Below, piece by piece: positions 18,076-25,580 of a stretch of DNA of 64,000 nucleotides (the first letter of the stretch is position 1; the number at the start of each line of letters is the position of its first letter). The stretch comes from Fundidesulfovibrio magnetotacticus (lineage in GTDB: Bacteria; Desulfobacterota; Desulfovibrionia; Desulfovibrionales; Desulfovibrionaceae), in assembly GCF_013019105.1 (NCBI RefSeq), contig NZ_BLTE01000012.1, positions 105,944 to 169,943 on the forward strand. The letters are read 5' to 3'. Below the pieces are notes generated by a model. That model did not search any database. It was not told the DNA's origin and saw only the letters and a program-made list of their open reading frames with translations. Position numbers and translations under genes: made by a program.

Positions 18076-19131
18076 TCAGATGCGCACGCCGGGCTGCTTG
18101 ATGGATTTTTGCACGGCGGGATTGCCCGCCGCCACCGCCCCGTCCGGGAAGGAACCCTTCACAACGGACTGCGCCCCCACCACCACGCCCCGTCCCAGGC
18201 GCACGCCGCGCAGGATCCGCGCGCCCGCGCCGATCCAGCACTGGTCGTCCACGTGGACGCCCGCGCCGACGGCCTCGTTGGGGTCCATGGTGGTGCGGTG
18301 GAAGTTGGTGTCGAAGATTTCCACGTCCCAGGAGATGGCGCAGTTGGCTCCGATGTGCACCTCGGTTTCGGCGAAGACGCGCGAGTTGAAGGCCACGTAG
18401 CTGCCCTCGCCGATGTGCACGCGCGCTCCGGGGAACACGTTGACGCGCACCCCCGCGAAGAGGTTCACGCTGCCCCCGAACGAGAGCGTGCCGCCCGCCT
18501 GCACGCGGACCACGGCCCGGCCGGGGTCGCGCACGTGCTCCCACTCGGGGGGCATGTAGCCCACGCGCACCAAGGCGTGCGGGGCCAGCTCCACGCGGCC
18601 GCCCGGGTCCACCACGATGCGCGAATCGCCGCAGAAGACCACGGCCGAGCGGCCCCCCCCGTGGGCGCGCGAAAAAGAACAACTTCTGAGCGCCGCTGTC
18701 AAGCTCGATCCGTGGAGCCTGCGCCAGCCCTCCCACAGGGCGCGCAGGCGCGCGACGCGCCCCGCCGGGAAGGGCCTGAACTCCATGGCTCCCGTGAGCC
18801 CCGCGTGGGCGGCGGCCGGCACCCGGGCCAGGAGGAAGGCGTCCACCTCCTGGTAGCCCTGGCCCTGGTTCTTGTAGAGGGCCACGGCCAAGTCGGCGCG
18901 GGGCAGCTCCGCCAGGGCCGTGGCCGGGACGGCCAGGTTGAAATCGCGGAAGGGGTAGGGGGTCACGCTGCACAGGCGGGAGAGGGTCTCGCGGCAGTGC
19001 TCGAACACCCCGGGCTGGGCCAGCAGGGTGATGCGCGCCCCGGGGAAGCGTCCGGCCAGGGCCTCCAGGCCCGCGCGCGTCAGGGCCAGGTCGGCCGAGC
19101 GCAGCACCGTGATCGTACGCACGGCGTTCAC
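18076..19131 (-). CDS. Left-handed beta-helix acyltransferase with a GT9-like N-terminal domain
   Basis: 351 residues from a GTG at 19131 that overlaps the epimerase stop as GTGA. Residues 1-130 (ITVLRSADLALTR, LAGRFPGARITLLAQPG) resemble the N-terminal Rossmann half of heptosyltransferases. From about residue 200 there are hexapeptide repeats, including SFGGSVNLFAGVRVNVFPGARV, with catalytic FDTNFHRT, then CWIGAGARILRGVRLG, as in maltose/galactoside O-acetyltransferases. The beta-helix enzymes transfer acetyl or similar groups from CoA to sugar hydroxyls or amines as trimers. The N-terminal half alone would not form a complete GT-B enzyme, so it may only bind the acceptor. The acetyltransferase call is firm; the fusion partner role is inferred. 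Confidence 0.8.
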   Translation of the reverse strand: MNAVRTITVLRSADLALTRAGLEALAGRFPGARITLLAQPGVFEHCRETLSRLCSVTPYPFRDFNLAVPATALAELPRADLAVALYKNQGQGYQEVDAFLLARVPAAAHAGLTGAMEFRPFPAGRVARLRALWEGWRRLHGSSLTAALRSCSFSRAHGGGRSAVVFCGDSRIVVDPGGRVELAPHALVRVGYMPPEWEHVRDPGRAVVRVQAGGTLSFGGSVNLFAGVRVNVFPGARVHIGEGSYVAFNSRVFAETEVHIGANCAISWDVEIFDTNFHRTTMDPNEAVGAGVHVDDQCWIGAGARILRGVRLGRGVVVGAQSVVKGSFPDGAVAAGNPAVQKSIKQPGVRI

Positions 19132-20033
19132 GGGAGCGCCTCGTCGGCCAGATAGGAGAAGTCCACCTCTTCCAAGCGCGTGGCGAAGGCCTCCTCGAAG
19201 CGCGCCGTGGAGATGGCCGCGCGCGCCCGGATGCCGCGTTCCTCCAGCACCAGCGCCTCTTCGCCCGCGCCCAGGGCCGAAAGCACCAGGCGGCCCACCT
19301 CCAGGTAGGAGAGGTTGCGGGCGCAGCCCATGTTGAACGTGCCCGCGCGCGGCGCATCGAGCACCGCCGCCAGGCCCCGGGCCACGTCGCGGGCGTGCAC
19401 GAAGTTGCTCACGCGTTCGCCGCGCCCAAAGAGCGTGACGCGCCCCGTCTCGCGCCATTCCCCGGCCAGCAGGGCCACCAGCCGGTCGGGCTGCATGCCC
19501 GGGCCGTAGGCCTGGGTGAGGCGCAGGTTGGTTACGGTGCTGGAGCGGCCCAGGTGGAAATTGAAGAGCGCCTCCGAGTCGAACTTGGCCAGCCCATAGA
19601 GCCCTTCGGTGTTGCCCGAGGGGTCCACGGGCGAATCCTCGGTGAAGAGGCCGTCGCGCACCGGGTACACGGCCAGGCTGGAGAAATTGACCACGTGCGC
19701 GGGCGCCAGGGTCTGGGTGAGACGCAACGCGCCCAGGGTGAGAGCCTGGTTGGCGTGGTAGACGCCCATGTCGCGCGCGCCGCCCGGGGGGCAAAGCGCG
19801 GCTGCGAGGTGGACCAGGGCCTCGACCCTCGCTCCGCCCAGGGCCTCCGCCACGGCTTCGGCCAGGCTTTGCGCGGCGGCGGGGTCCGCCAGGTCGGCCC
19901 GGAACACGTCCGGCCCCTCCAGGGCGCCGCGCGGTGAGGCGATGCGCAGGACGCGGTAGTGCTCCTCCAGGGCGGGGAGCACGCTTCGCCCCAGGAACCC
20001 CCCGGCTCCGGTGACCAGCAGGGCGGGCTTCAC
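19128..20033 (-). CDS. NAD-dependent epimerase/dehydratase (extended SDR)
   Basis: 301 residues from a GTG at 20033 overlapping the upstream ATP-grasp stop (GTGA). The open frame continues further upstream but only as an antiparallel shadow of that gene. The NAD loop is VTGAGGFLG at 7-15, NFSSLAVY supplies the catalytic serine, and YGLAKFDSE holds the YxxxK pair. It also has the RLTQAYGPGMQPDRL element and RVSNFVHARDVARGL typical of sugar epimerases and 4-reductases. It probably acts on an NDP-sugar or a free nonulosonate-pathway intermediate. Overlaps with both neighbours bind it tightly to the ATP-grasp and acyltransferase genes. Confidence 0.85.
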   Translation of the reverse strand: MKPALLVTGAGGFLGRSVLPALEEHYRVLRIASPRGALEGPDVFRADLADPAAAQSLAEAVAEALGGARVEALVHLAAALCPPGGARDMGVYHANQALTLGALRLTQTLAPAHVVNFSSLAVYPVRDGLFTEDSPVDPSGNTEGLYGLAKFDSEALFNFHLGRSSTVTNLRLTQAYGPGMQPDRLVALLAGEWRETGRVTLFGRGERVSNFVHARDVARGLAAVLDAPRAGTFNMGCARNLSYLEVGRLVLSALGAGEEALVLEERGIRARAAISTARFEEAFATRLEEVDFSYLADEALP

Positions 20034-21010
20034 GCGCCCTCCGGCACGTAGAGTTCTTCCCAGAAGCGCAGCACGCGCCCGAAGCGGGGCGTGAACGCGG
20101 GCAGGGGCAGGCCCAGCAGGGACTTGAGCGCCATCTCGGGCTCGTTGACCCCGAACTGCGTGCGCATGGCCGTTGAGCCCGAGAAACGCAGGTTGATCTC
20201 GAAGAGCCGGGGCCGGCCCGCCGCGTCCAGGCGCAGCTGGAGGTTGGCCGGGCCGAAGGGGTCCAGGGACAGGGCCGTGCGGCGCACGAAGTCCTCCACG
20301 GCGGGCGGGGTGGCGCGGTCGTGCCAGGCGGCGTTGGTGTTGCCGTCGCGCAGGGTGCGGCGCAGGCAGATGATGGAGCGCGCCTCCCCCCCGAACACCA
20401 GCACGCCGCAGGTGTATTCGGTCTCGCGCGAGCCCACCTCCTCCTGGATCATCAGCCCCTGGCCGACGGACAGGGCGGCGTCCAGCTCGGCGCGGGAACG
20501 CACCACGCGCAGGCCCTTGCTCCCCGTGCCCGTGCGCGGCTTGACCACCGCCGGATAGGTCACGGCGTCGGCCTCCTCGGGCAGCCAGGTGGCGGGCGGG
20601 TCCAGGCCGTGATCGCGCAGGAAGAGATACGTGAGGTATTTGTCCTCGCAGCGCGCCACGGTTTCGGGGGGGCTCACCAGCACGGTGCAGCCGGTGCGCT
20701 CCCGGATCACCTCGCGGTATTTGGCCAGAAGCGGCAGCTCGAAGCCGATGCCCACCAGGAGGATGGCTAGGCCGCGCTCGAGGATGCGCGCCATGAGGGC
20801 CTCCAGCCATTCTTCCTCGGTGACCCCGGGGCGCAGGATGTCGGGCAGCAGGAACGTGGGCTTGACCCACTGCGCGCCCACCGTGCCGGGCACATAGTCG
20901 AAGCCCGTGAGCTCCACGCGGCCGTCCAGGTCGCAGGCGCGCAGGGATTTGACGATGCCCTGGCCCACCAGGGAGTTCACGCAGGTGATGCCCACCCTGA
21001 AATCGGCCAT
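20030..21010 (-). CDS. ATP-grasp carboxylate-amine/thiol ligase-like protein
   Basis: 326 residues from the ATG at 21010. The ATP-grasp hallmarks are Lys157 in PAVVKPRTGTGSKG (153-166), an MIQEEV turn near 187-192, and the Mg-binding FEINLRFSGST segment with Glu271, Asn273 and Arg275. The family joins a carboxylate to an amine, thiol or other nucleophile through an acyl phosphate; relatives include carbamoyl-phosphate synthase and PylC-like ligases. Its location between a PHP-domain gene and an epimerase gene, two genes downstream of neuB/neuA, suggests amidation or peptidylation of a sugar acid, which would be unusual. The gene starts 2 bp after the PHP stop. Substrate unknown. Confidence 0.85.
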   Translation of the reverse strand: MADFRVGITCVNSLVGQGIVKSLRACDLDGRVELTGFDYVPGTVGAQWVKPTFLLPDILRPGVTEEEWLEALMARILERGLAILLVGIGFELPLLAKYREVIRERTGCTVLVSPPETVARCEDKYLTYLFLRDHGLDPPATWLPEEADAVTYPAVVKPRTGTGSKGLRVVRSRAELDAALSVGQGLMIQEEVGSRETEYTCGVLVFGGEARSIICLRRTLRDGNTNAAWHDRATPPAVEDFVRRTALSLDPFGPANLQLRLDAAGRPRLFEINLRFSGSTAMRTQFGVNEPEMALKSLLGLPLPAFTPRFGRVLRFWEELYVPEGA

Positions 21011-21012
21011 GC

Positions 21013-21741
21013 TCAGGCCTCCTCGCCGAAGAGTTCGCGAGCGAGAAGCCGCGAGCACTCGCCCAGCGTGTCGATGTGGTGCGAATCGGAGCCGATGGAG
21101 ACCGGCGGGTCGAAGCGGGACATGAGCTCCAGGAGCGGCCGCAGCAACGGGCGGTGGTAGCGGCTGTTCACCTCCATGGGGAAGCCGTGGGCCGCGCAGG
21201 CGCGCACGATGTCTTCCAGGAAGGCCAGGGGGAACTGTCCGTGGTAGGCGAGCGACATGCCTCCCGCGTGGCCCAGGAGCGTGGCACGGCCCGCCTCGGC
21301 GGCGGCCACGGCCAGGTCGCGCTCGGCGCGGGCCAGGGTGGGGGCGTCCAGGGAGGAGGGGGGCGCGAGGCCGCCGCCCGGCAGGGGGATGGAGTGCACG
21401 CTCACGATCACCGCGTCGGCGCGTTCCAGGGCGGCGGGGGGAATGTCCAGGCCGCCCCGAAGGTCCGTCGCCTTGGCCTCGAACCCGGCCAGCACCCGGA
21501 GGGTTTCCTCCTTGCGCGCGAGACGGCCCATCTCGTCCAGGTAGCGGGGGCAGTAGTCGGAGGCGGCGCGCACGTGGTCGGTGAAGAGCACCCGGGAGAG
21601 GCCCAGCTCCCGGGCCCGCTCCAGGCAGGCTTCGGGGGCGGCGTGGCCGTCGGTCCAGGTGGTGTGCAGGTGCTGCTCCACCAGGAGGTCGGCCCGCGTC
21701 AGGCGCGAGAAGCGGGGGAAGAGGGCCGCGGGATCAGGCAT
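21013..21741 (-). CDS. PHP-domain phosphoesterase-like protein
   Basis: 242 residues with the PHP metal-binding motifs: HLHTTWTDG with His24, His26 and Asp31, TDH ending at His56, a GHAGG segment and SIGSDSHHIDTLG near the C-terminus. PHP proteins are multi-metal phosphoesterases, such as histidinol phosphatase and the proofreading domains of polymerases. The length matches stand-alone histidinol-phosphatase-like members. It overlaps neuB by 8 bp and sits 2 bp before the ATP-grasp gene. It could dephosphorylate a sugar-acid 9-phosphate, which would suit a NeuB that makes a phosphorylated product, but this is inference. Confidence 0.83.
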   Translation of the reverse strand: MPDPAALFPRFSRLTRADLLVEQHLHTTWTDGHAAPEACLERARELGLSRVLFTDHVRAASDYCPRYLDEMGRLARKEETLRVLAGFEAKATDLRGGLDIPPAALERADAVIVSVHSIPLPGGGLAPPSSLDAPTLARAERDLAVAAAEAGRATLLGHAGGMSLAYHGQFPLAFLEDIVRACAAHGFPMEVNSRYHRPLLRPLLELMSRFDPPVSIGSDSHHIDTLGECSRLLARELFGEEA

Positions 21742-22777
21742 CGTCCACCTGGGAGAGGTCGAAGAGGTCTTCCTCGGCCATGTCCACCTTGAGCCGCCTG
21801 CCCAGGAGGCGGTGCAGTTCGCTGGGGGGCAGGCCCGTGCCGGGGCGCTTGGCGGTCACGTCGTCCAGGGTGAGCAACGCGCCCGCCTTGAGCGGCCGCG
21901 CGGCCATGAGCGAGCGGCGCATGTTGGCGGCGTTGGCCAGCTCCTCGGGCTGCACGGTTTTCTCCGCGCTGCCCAGGGCGGCCTCCACGTCGCGGATCTG
22001 GCGCACCATCTCGGCCAGCTCGTGGGGCTCGATGGAGGCGGCATGGTCCACGCCGGGGAGGTTGCGCGAGAGGGTGAAGTGCTTCTCCACCATGGCCGCG
22101 CCCAGCGCCGCGGCGGCCACGGGCACGTGGATGCCCTGGGAGTGGTCGGAGAAGCCCACGGGCACGCCGTAGCGGGCCTTGAGGGTCTCCATGACGCGCA
22201 GGTGCAGCTGGGCGTAGGGCGCGGGGTACTGGGAGGTGCACTGGAAGAGGGCCAGCGGGCCAGAGTTGCGCTGCGCGAGCAATTCCACGGCGTGGTCCAC
22301 CTGCTCCAGGGTGGACATGCCCACCGAGAGCAGCACCGGCAGCCCGGTGTCGGCCAGGGCGCTGAGGAGGTAGTCGTTGTTCAAGTCCGCCGAGGCGATC
22401 TTCACGGCCTCGGCCCTGATGTCCGTGAGGATGCGCAGGCCCTCGATGTCGCAGGCGGTGGAGAGGAAGGCGATGCCCTGCTCCTCGCATTCGTCCCGGA
22501 GCATGGCGAACTGCCCGGTGGAAAATTCCAGGGAGCGCGACCACTCGATCTTGGACATCTCGCCGATGCGCCCGGAGAAGTAGCCCGGCTTGCTGGAATG
22601 GCGGGATTCGCTGGCGGAAGTCCGGTGCGTCTGGAACTTCACGCAGTCGGCCCCGGCCTCTTTGGCGCGGCGCACCAGCTCCAGGGCCAAGTCGAAGGCT
22701 CCGTTGTGGTTGATGCCGGCCTCGGCGATGACGAAGCAGCCCTTGCGGCGGACGATGTGGCGTTCAAACCAGTTCAT
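21734..22777 (-). CDS. neuB: N-acetylneuraminate synthase-family protein (NeuB type)
   Basis: 347 residues. The N-terminal region VIAEAGINHNGAFDLA and VKFQTH near residue 47 mark the NeuB TIM barrel, which condenses phosphoenolpyruvate with an N-acylated hexosamine to give a nine-carbon 2-keto acid. A LLSVGMST segment and FQCTSQYPAP follow. The C-terminal 60 residues (AKRPGTGLPPSELHRLLGRRL) form the antifreeze-like SAF domain that closes the neighbouring active site. It is clearly different from the PseI-type synthase at 40591-41652, so the locus has two nonulosonate synthases. The aldose is not predictable; Neu5Ac, legionaminic acid or a variant are possible. It overlaps the CMP-synthetase gene by 14 bp. 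Confidence 0.88.
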   Translation of the reverse strand: MNWFERHIVRRKGCFVIAEAGINHNGAFDLALELVRRAKEAGADCVKFQTHRTSASESRHSSKPGYFSGRIGEMSKIEWSRSLEFSTGQFAMLRDECEEQGIAFLSTACDIEGLRILTDIRAEAVKIASADLNNDYLLSALADTGLPVLLSVGMSTLEQVDHAVELLAQRNSGPLALFQCTSQYPAPYAQLHLRVMETLKARYGVPVGFSDHSQGIHVPVAAAALGAAMVEKHFTLSRNLPGVDHAASIEPHELAEMVRQIRDVEAALGSAEKTVQPEELANAANMRRSLMAARPLKAGALLTLDDVTAKRPGTGLPPSELHRLLGRRLKVDMAEEDLFDLSQVDDA

Positions 22778-23489
22778 GGAGCGCCTCCAGGAGCGCCCGG
22801 CAGACCAGGAGGTCCTTGGGCGCGTCGATGTCGATGGAGTAGAGGGGGTCGGTTTCCAGCAGGCGCATGCGCTCGCCGTAGGGCGGCTTGGGGCCGAGCA
22901 CGGCGCTCGCGGTCATGGCGTCCACCAGAGCGTTGATGGACCAGGCCGGGGGCAGGAGCTGGCGGCGGTGGAAGCGCTTGAGGTCGATGCCGTCAACGAA
23001 GGTGGCGGCATAGCCCTGCTCGTCCTGCTTGAACATCCAGTAGGGGTGGTGCTTGCCCTGGATGCGGTCCACGGTGCGCACGGAGTCGCAGCCGCTCTCG
23101 AAGAGGAGCTTCAGGACCGCGCTGACGTGCTCCGGGCGCTTGAGCGGCGTGGTGCAGCGAAGGTTCACCAGGGCGTCTGGCCGGAAGCCCTCGTTCTCTT
23201 CGAGCCACTGCAGCAGATGGACGAAGACCGGGGCGTCCGGGGTGTCGTCCTGGGCCAGTTCTGCCGGGCGCAGGAAGGGGACCTCGGCTCCGTGCTCGCG
23301 GGCCGCATCCGCGATTTCGGGGTCGTCGGTGCTCACGATCACGCGCTGGACGTCCGGGCAGTCGAGCCCGGCCCGGATGGCCCAGGCGATGAGCGGCCTG
23401 CCGCCCAGGTCGGCCAGGTTCTTGCGCGGGATGGACTTGGAGCCGCCGCGCGCGGGGATGACGGCGATGGCGGTCGCGGAGCAGCTCAT
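22764..23489 (-). CDS. neuA: Acylneuraminate cytidylyltransferase-like CMP-sugar synthetase
   Basis: 241 residues starting with VIPARGGSKSIPRKN (10-24), the nucleotide-binding signature of CMP-nonulosonate synthetases. It also has VSTDDPEIAD, PFLRPAELAQDDTP and a late DIDAPKDL carrying metal-binding aspartates. It activates the 2-keto sugar acid with CTP for transfer to the glycan. Its start codon overlaps the sulfotransferase stop (ATGA) and its 3' end overlaps neuB, so the pair is one translational unit. The product sugar is whatever NeuB makes. It could also activate pseudaminic acid, since no dedicated pseF is seen beside pseI. Confidence 0.88.
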   Translation of the reverse strand: MSCSATAIAVIPARGGSKSIPRKNLADLGGRPLIAWAIRAGLDCPDVQRVIVSTDDPEIADAAREHGAEVPFLRPAELAQDDTPDAPVFVHLLQWLEENEGFRPDALVNLRCTTPLKRPEHVSAVLKLLFESGCDSVRTVDRIQGKHHPYWMFKQDEQGYAATFVDGIDLKRFHRRQLLPPAWSINALVDAMTASAVLGPKPPYGERMRLLETDPLYSIDIDAPKDLLVCRALLEALHELV

Positions 23490-24406
23490 GGGGCCTCTCT
23501 GTTATCGAACCCTGGGTAAGCGTGGCGGGCCAGGGGGAGGCCGGTCAGCGCTTGCAGGCGTATGTTCTCGGCAGCGTAGGCATCGGCTATGGCCTGGCTG
23601 GAAGCGGCATGGTTTCCGTGCCTCAGGAGAGGCTCCATGGTTGCGAAGAGCGGCTCCAGACGGGTTAGGATGTTTTGCGCGGTTGCCCGCAAGACGTTAG
23701 GCGCACGCGGAGGGGCGGTTTGTTTGTCGGGATGGATGCCTAGGTCATCCAGGGTGAGGGACTCCCCGCGAACGACCTTGATCGGCGAGCGGAGGCATGC
23801 GTTGTCCGGATCGCACGGTGCGGGGGGGGTGAGGCGGTTGAGCCAGAACTGCGCCACCTTGGAGAGGGTGCTCATGGACTTGTTGACGACGCAAAAGGGC
23901 GGGGACTCCTTGGCGCGTTCGGGATCAAGATTGAGGAATGCGAGAATGGAGGCAAGGAAAGCCTGAGGTGTTGCCTGAAAGTCTTCATAAAGCAGCACGA
24001 GCACGTTCTCGGGGCCGAAGGCCCGGAAGTAGGCCTCCACCATGGTGGCGTAGCGGAATTTGCCGTTACGCACGAGGGTCTGCATGTAATTCCTGTAGGA
24101 AAGACGCCCCCTGCATTTGACGTAGGTCCAATAGAGGGAAGGCACCGCAGTGCGTTGGTTGCGAAGGCAGATGATGGCCTTGGCGGGAAGTCCGAGTTGG
24201 GCGAGTCGGGCTGCCGTTTCCGGGGCGTCGAACAGGAAATCGCCGGAGAGGCCTTCCTGGGAAAACAGGGCCGTGCCCTGGCGGGTAAGATCATCAGCCA
24301 GTGTGGGGAAGTAGTGCTTCTGGAGCCAAGTGGTGGCTGTTTTGTGGTAGCCCACGTGGTAGACGCGCTGGGCTGGGTCTGGATTGGTCTGTATGTAGGG
24401 AGCCAT
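23486..24406 (-). CDS. Sulfotransferase-family protein
   Basis: 306 residues. The N-terminus contains YHVGYHKTATTWLQ (16-29), the 5'-phosphosulfate-binding loop of PAPS-dependent sulfotransferases. An AIICLRNQRTAVPSLYW segment matches the 3'-phosphate-binding region (R and S). These enzymes transfer sulfate from PAPS to hydroxyls on sugars or lipids. In a sulfate reducer PAPS is not the usual assimilation intermediate, so the donor supply is worth noting. The start ATG is at 24406, and its stop is coupled to the CMP-synthetase gene. Base composition is slightly less GC-rich than the neuB region. Acceptor unknown; a sulfated glycan is inferred. Confidence 0.82.
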   Translation of the reverse strand: MAPYIQTNPDPAQRVYHVGYHKTATTWLQKHYFPTLADDLTRQGTALFSQEGLSGDFLFDAPETAARLAQLGLPAKAIICLRNQRTAVPSLYWTYVKCRGRLSYRNYMQTLVRNGKFRYATMVEAYFRAFGPENVLVLLYEDFQATPQAFLASILAFLNLDPERAKESPPFCVVNKSMSTLSKVAQFWLNRLTPPAPCDPDNACLRSPIKVVRGESLTLDDLGIHPDKQTAPPRAPNVLRATAQNILTRLEPLFATMEPLLRHGNHAASSQAIADAYAAENIRLQALTGLPLARHAYPGFDNREAP

Positions 24407-24546
24407 GGCTAGGTTCTGGAATGGCGTTGAATGTTCGCTGGATGAGTGGTCGTGTCGAATGCTCTCAGTGAATCATGAATGAAGGTAGTGCACCGCGTCG
24501 TGAGCAGGAACGCCGTGGTAAGGAACCGATGATCGGGGGTTCCAGA

Positions 24547-25197
24547 TCAGCCTTGGCTGTCGGCTTGGTTTGTCCGCGGCAGAGAGCACCAGACCGGACT
24601 TTTCTCGATGGCGACGGTGAAGTTGAACGGGAGGTATCCGTGACGGAGTTCCACTTTCGGCGAGAGCGTCTGGATGGCGAAGTTCATGATCTCGGCAGGA
24701 TCAATGTAGTACATTGTTTCCTCCTGGAGATTGACGTGCGTTGAGATGGCGTTAAAGATGGTTTTGAACTTGCACAAGTCGTACATTTTGGAGATGAAAG
24801 ACTTCACGAAGTCCATGTCCTGTCCGATGTTCAAATTGAATACGCCGCTCATGATGACGATATCATGCTGTTCTATGTGCTGCGTGAGCATGTCCCTGTG
24901 GAGGAACTCGTAGCCAGGGTATGTCGCGCGCGCCTCCTGGAGAAGAGGCTCGTGAATGTCCACGCCTGTGTAGCTTCCCGTGAATCCCATGTAGTTGAGG
25001 AAGAGGAGAAACTCACCGTTTCCGCATCCGATATCGAGAATCGAGCATTGATGTGATGGAATGCTGCGGTAGATTTCGGCGAAGCGGAGATATTGGCGGT
25101 TCGCGTCGTCCCATTGGACTCGAGAATGTCTTGGGCCGCCTCCGGTGAAGGACTTGTCGAACAACACGTTGGAACGGTCTAGCAGCGGTTGGTGCAT
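24547..25197 (-). CDS. Class I SAM-dependent methyltransferase
   Basis: 216 residues with ILDIGCGNGEFLLFL at 53-67 (SAM motif I), VDIHEPLL as the acidic post-I segment and HDIVIMSGVFNL as motif II. It is a Methyltransf_25/11-type enzyme. A 140-bp gap separates it from the sulfotransferase gene downstream, and a 383-bp gap lies upstream, so it may start its own transcript. Codon use is less GC-biased than in the dehydrogenase/neuB block, like the sulfotransferase. Likely role is O- or C-methylation of a sugar in the locus; the target cannot be told. Confidence 0.82.
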   Translation of the reverse strand: MHQPLLDRSNVLFDKSFTGGGPRHSRVQWDDANRQYLRFAEIYRSIPSHQCSILDIGCGNGEFLLFLNYMGFTGSYTGVDIHEPLLQEARATYPGYEFLHRDMLTQHIEQHDIVIMSGVFNLNIGQDMDFVKSFISKMYDLCKFKTIFNAISTHVNLQEETMYYIDPAEIMNFAIQTLSPKVELRHGYLPFNFTVAIEKSPVWCSLPRTNQADSQG

Positions 25198-25580
25198 GGA
25201 GTCGCCCGGGGTTGAAGGATTTGGGCGCGGCGCTCGCCTGCCGGAAGCCGTTCAATCAGTCGGAGCACGGCCTGGAGTCGTGCGCGACGCGTTGGGCGTT
25301 CCCTCCAAAAGGGGGGGGACGATCGTCTGAATGCGACATCCACCAATTTGTGGTACACGAAAAGACTCGTGTGAACCCGACGCGGAAGGCCGACAAGGCA
25401 TGGACGAGGCGCTATGGCATTGGGTACACTCTTGTCCGTGTGGTCGTGGCGTCGTGTCCGCGGAGAGCGGCAACCGTGGCCAATCCCTGACACGAAATCC
25501 GGTTATCAGAGAGTTCCGAGCGGTGCAAGGGCGGGTTGGGGGCCGCAAACCCGGGCGCTGGCGGTCACCGGGTGGCGGAA
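25198..25580. other. 383-bp gene-free stretch inside the glycan locus
   Basis: No reading frame here has plausible protein composition; those that exist are short, arginine/proline-rich and lack ribosome sites. A run of eight G lies near 25311-25318. I see no tRNA, strong terminator stem or clear -35/-10 pair. It breaks the otherwise tightly packed minus-strand genes and probably holds the end of the upstream unit and the promoter for the methyltransferase gene. A decayed gene is possible but I cannot recognise one. Confidence 0.5.
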
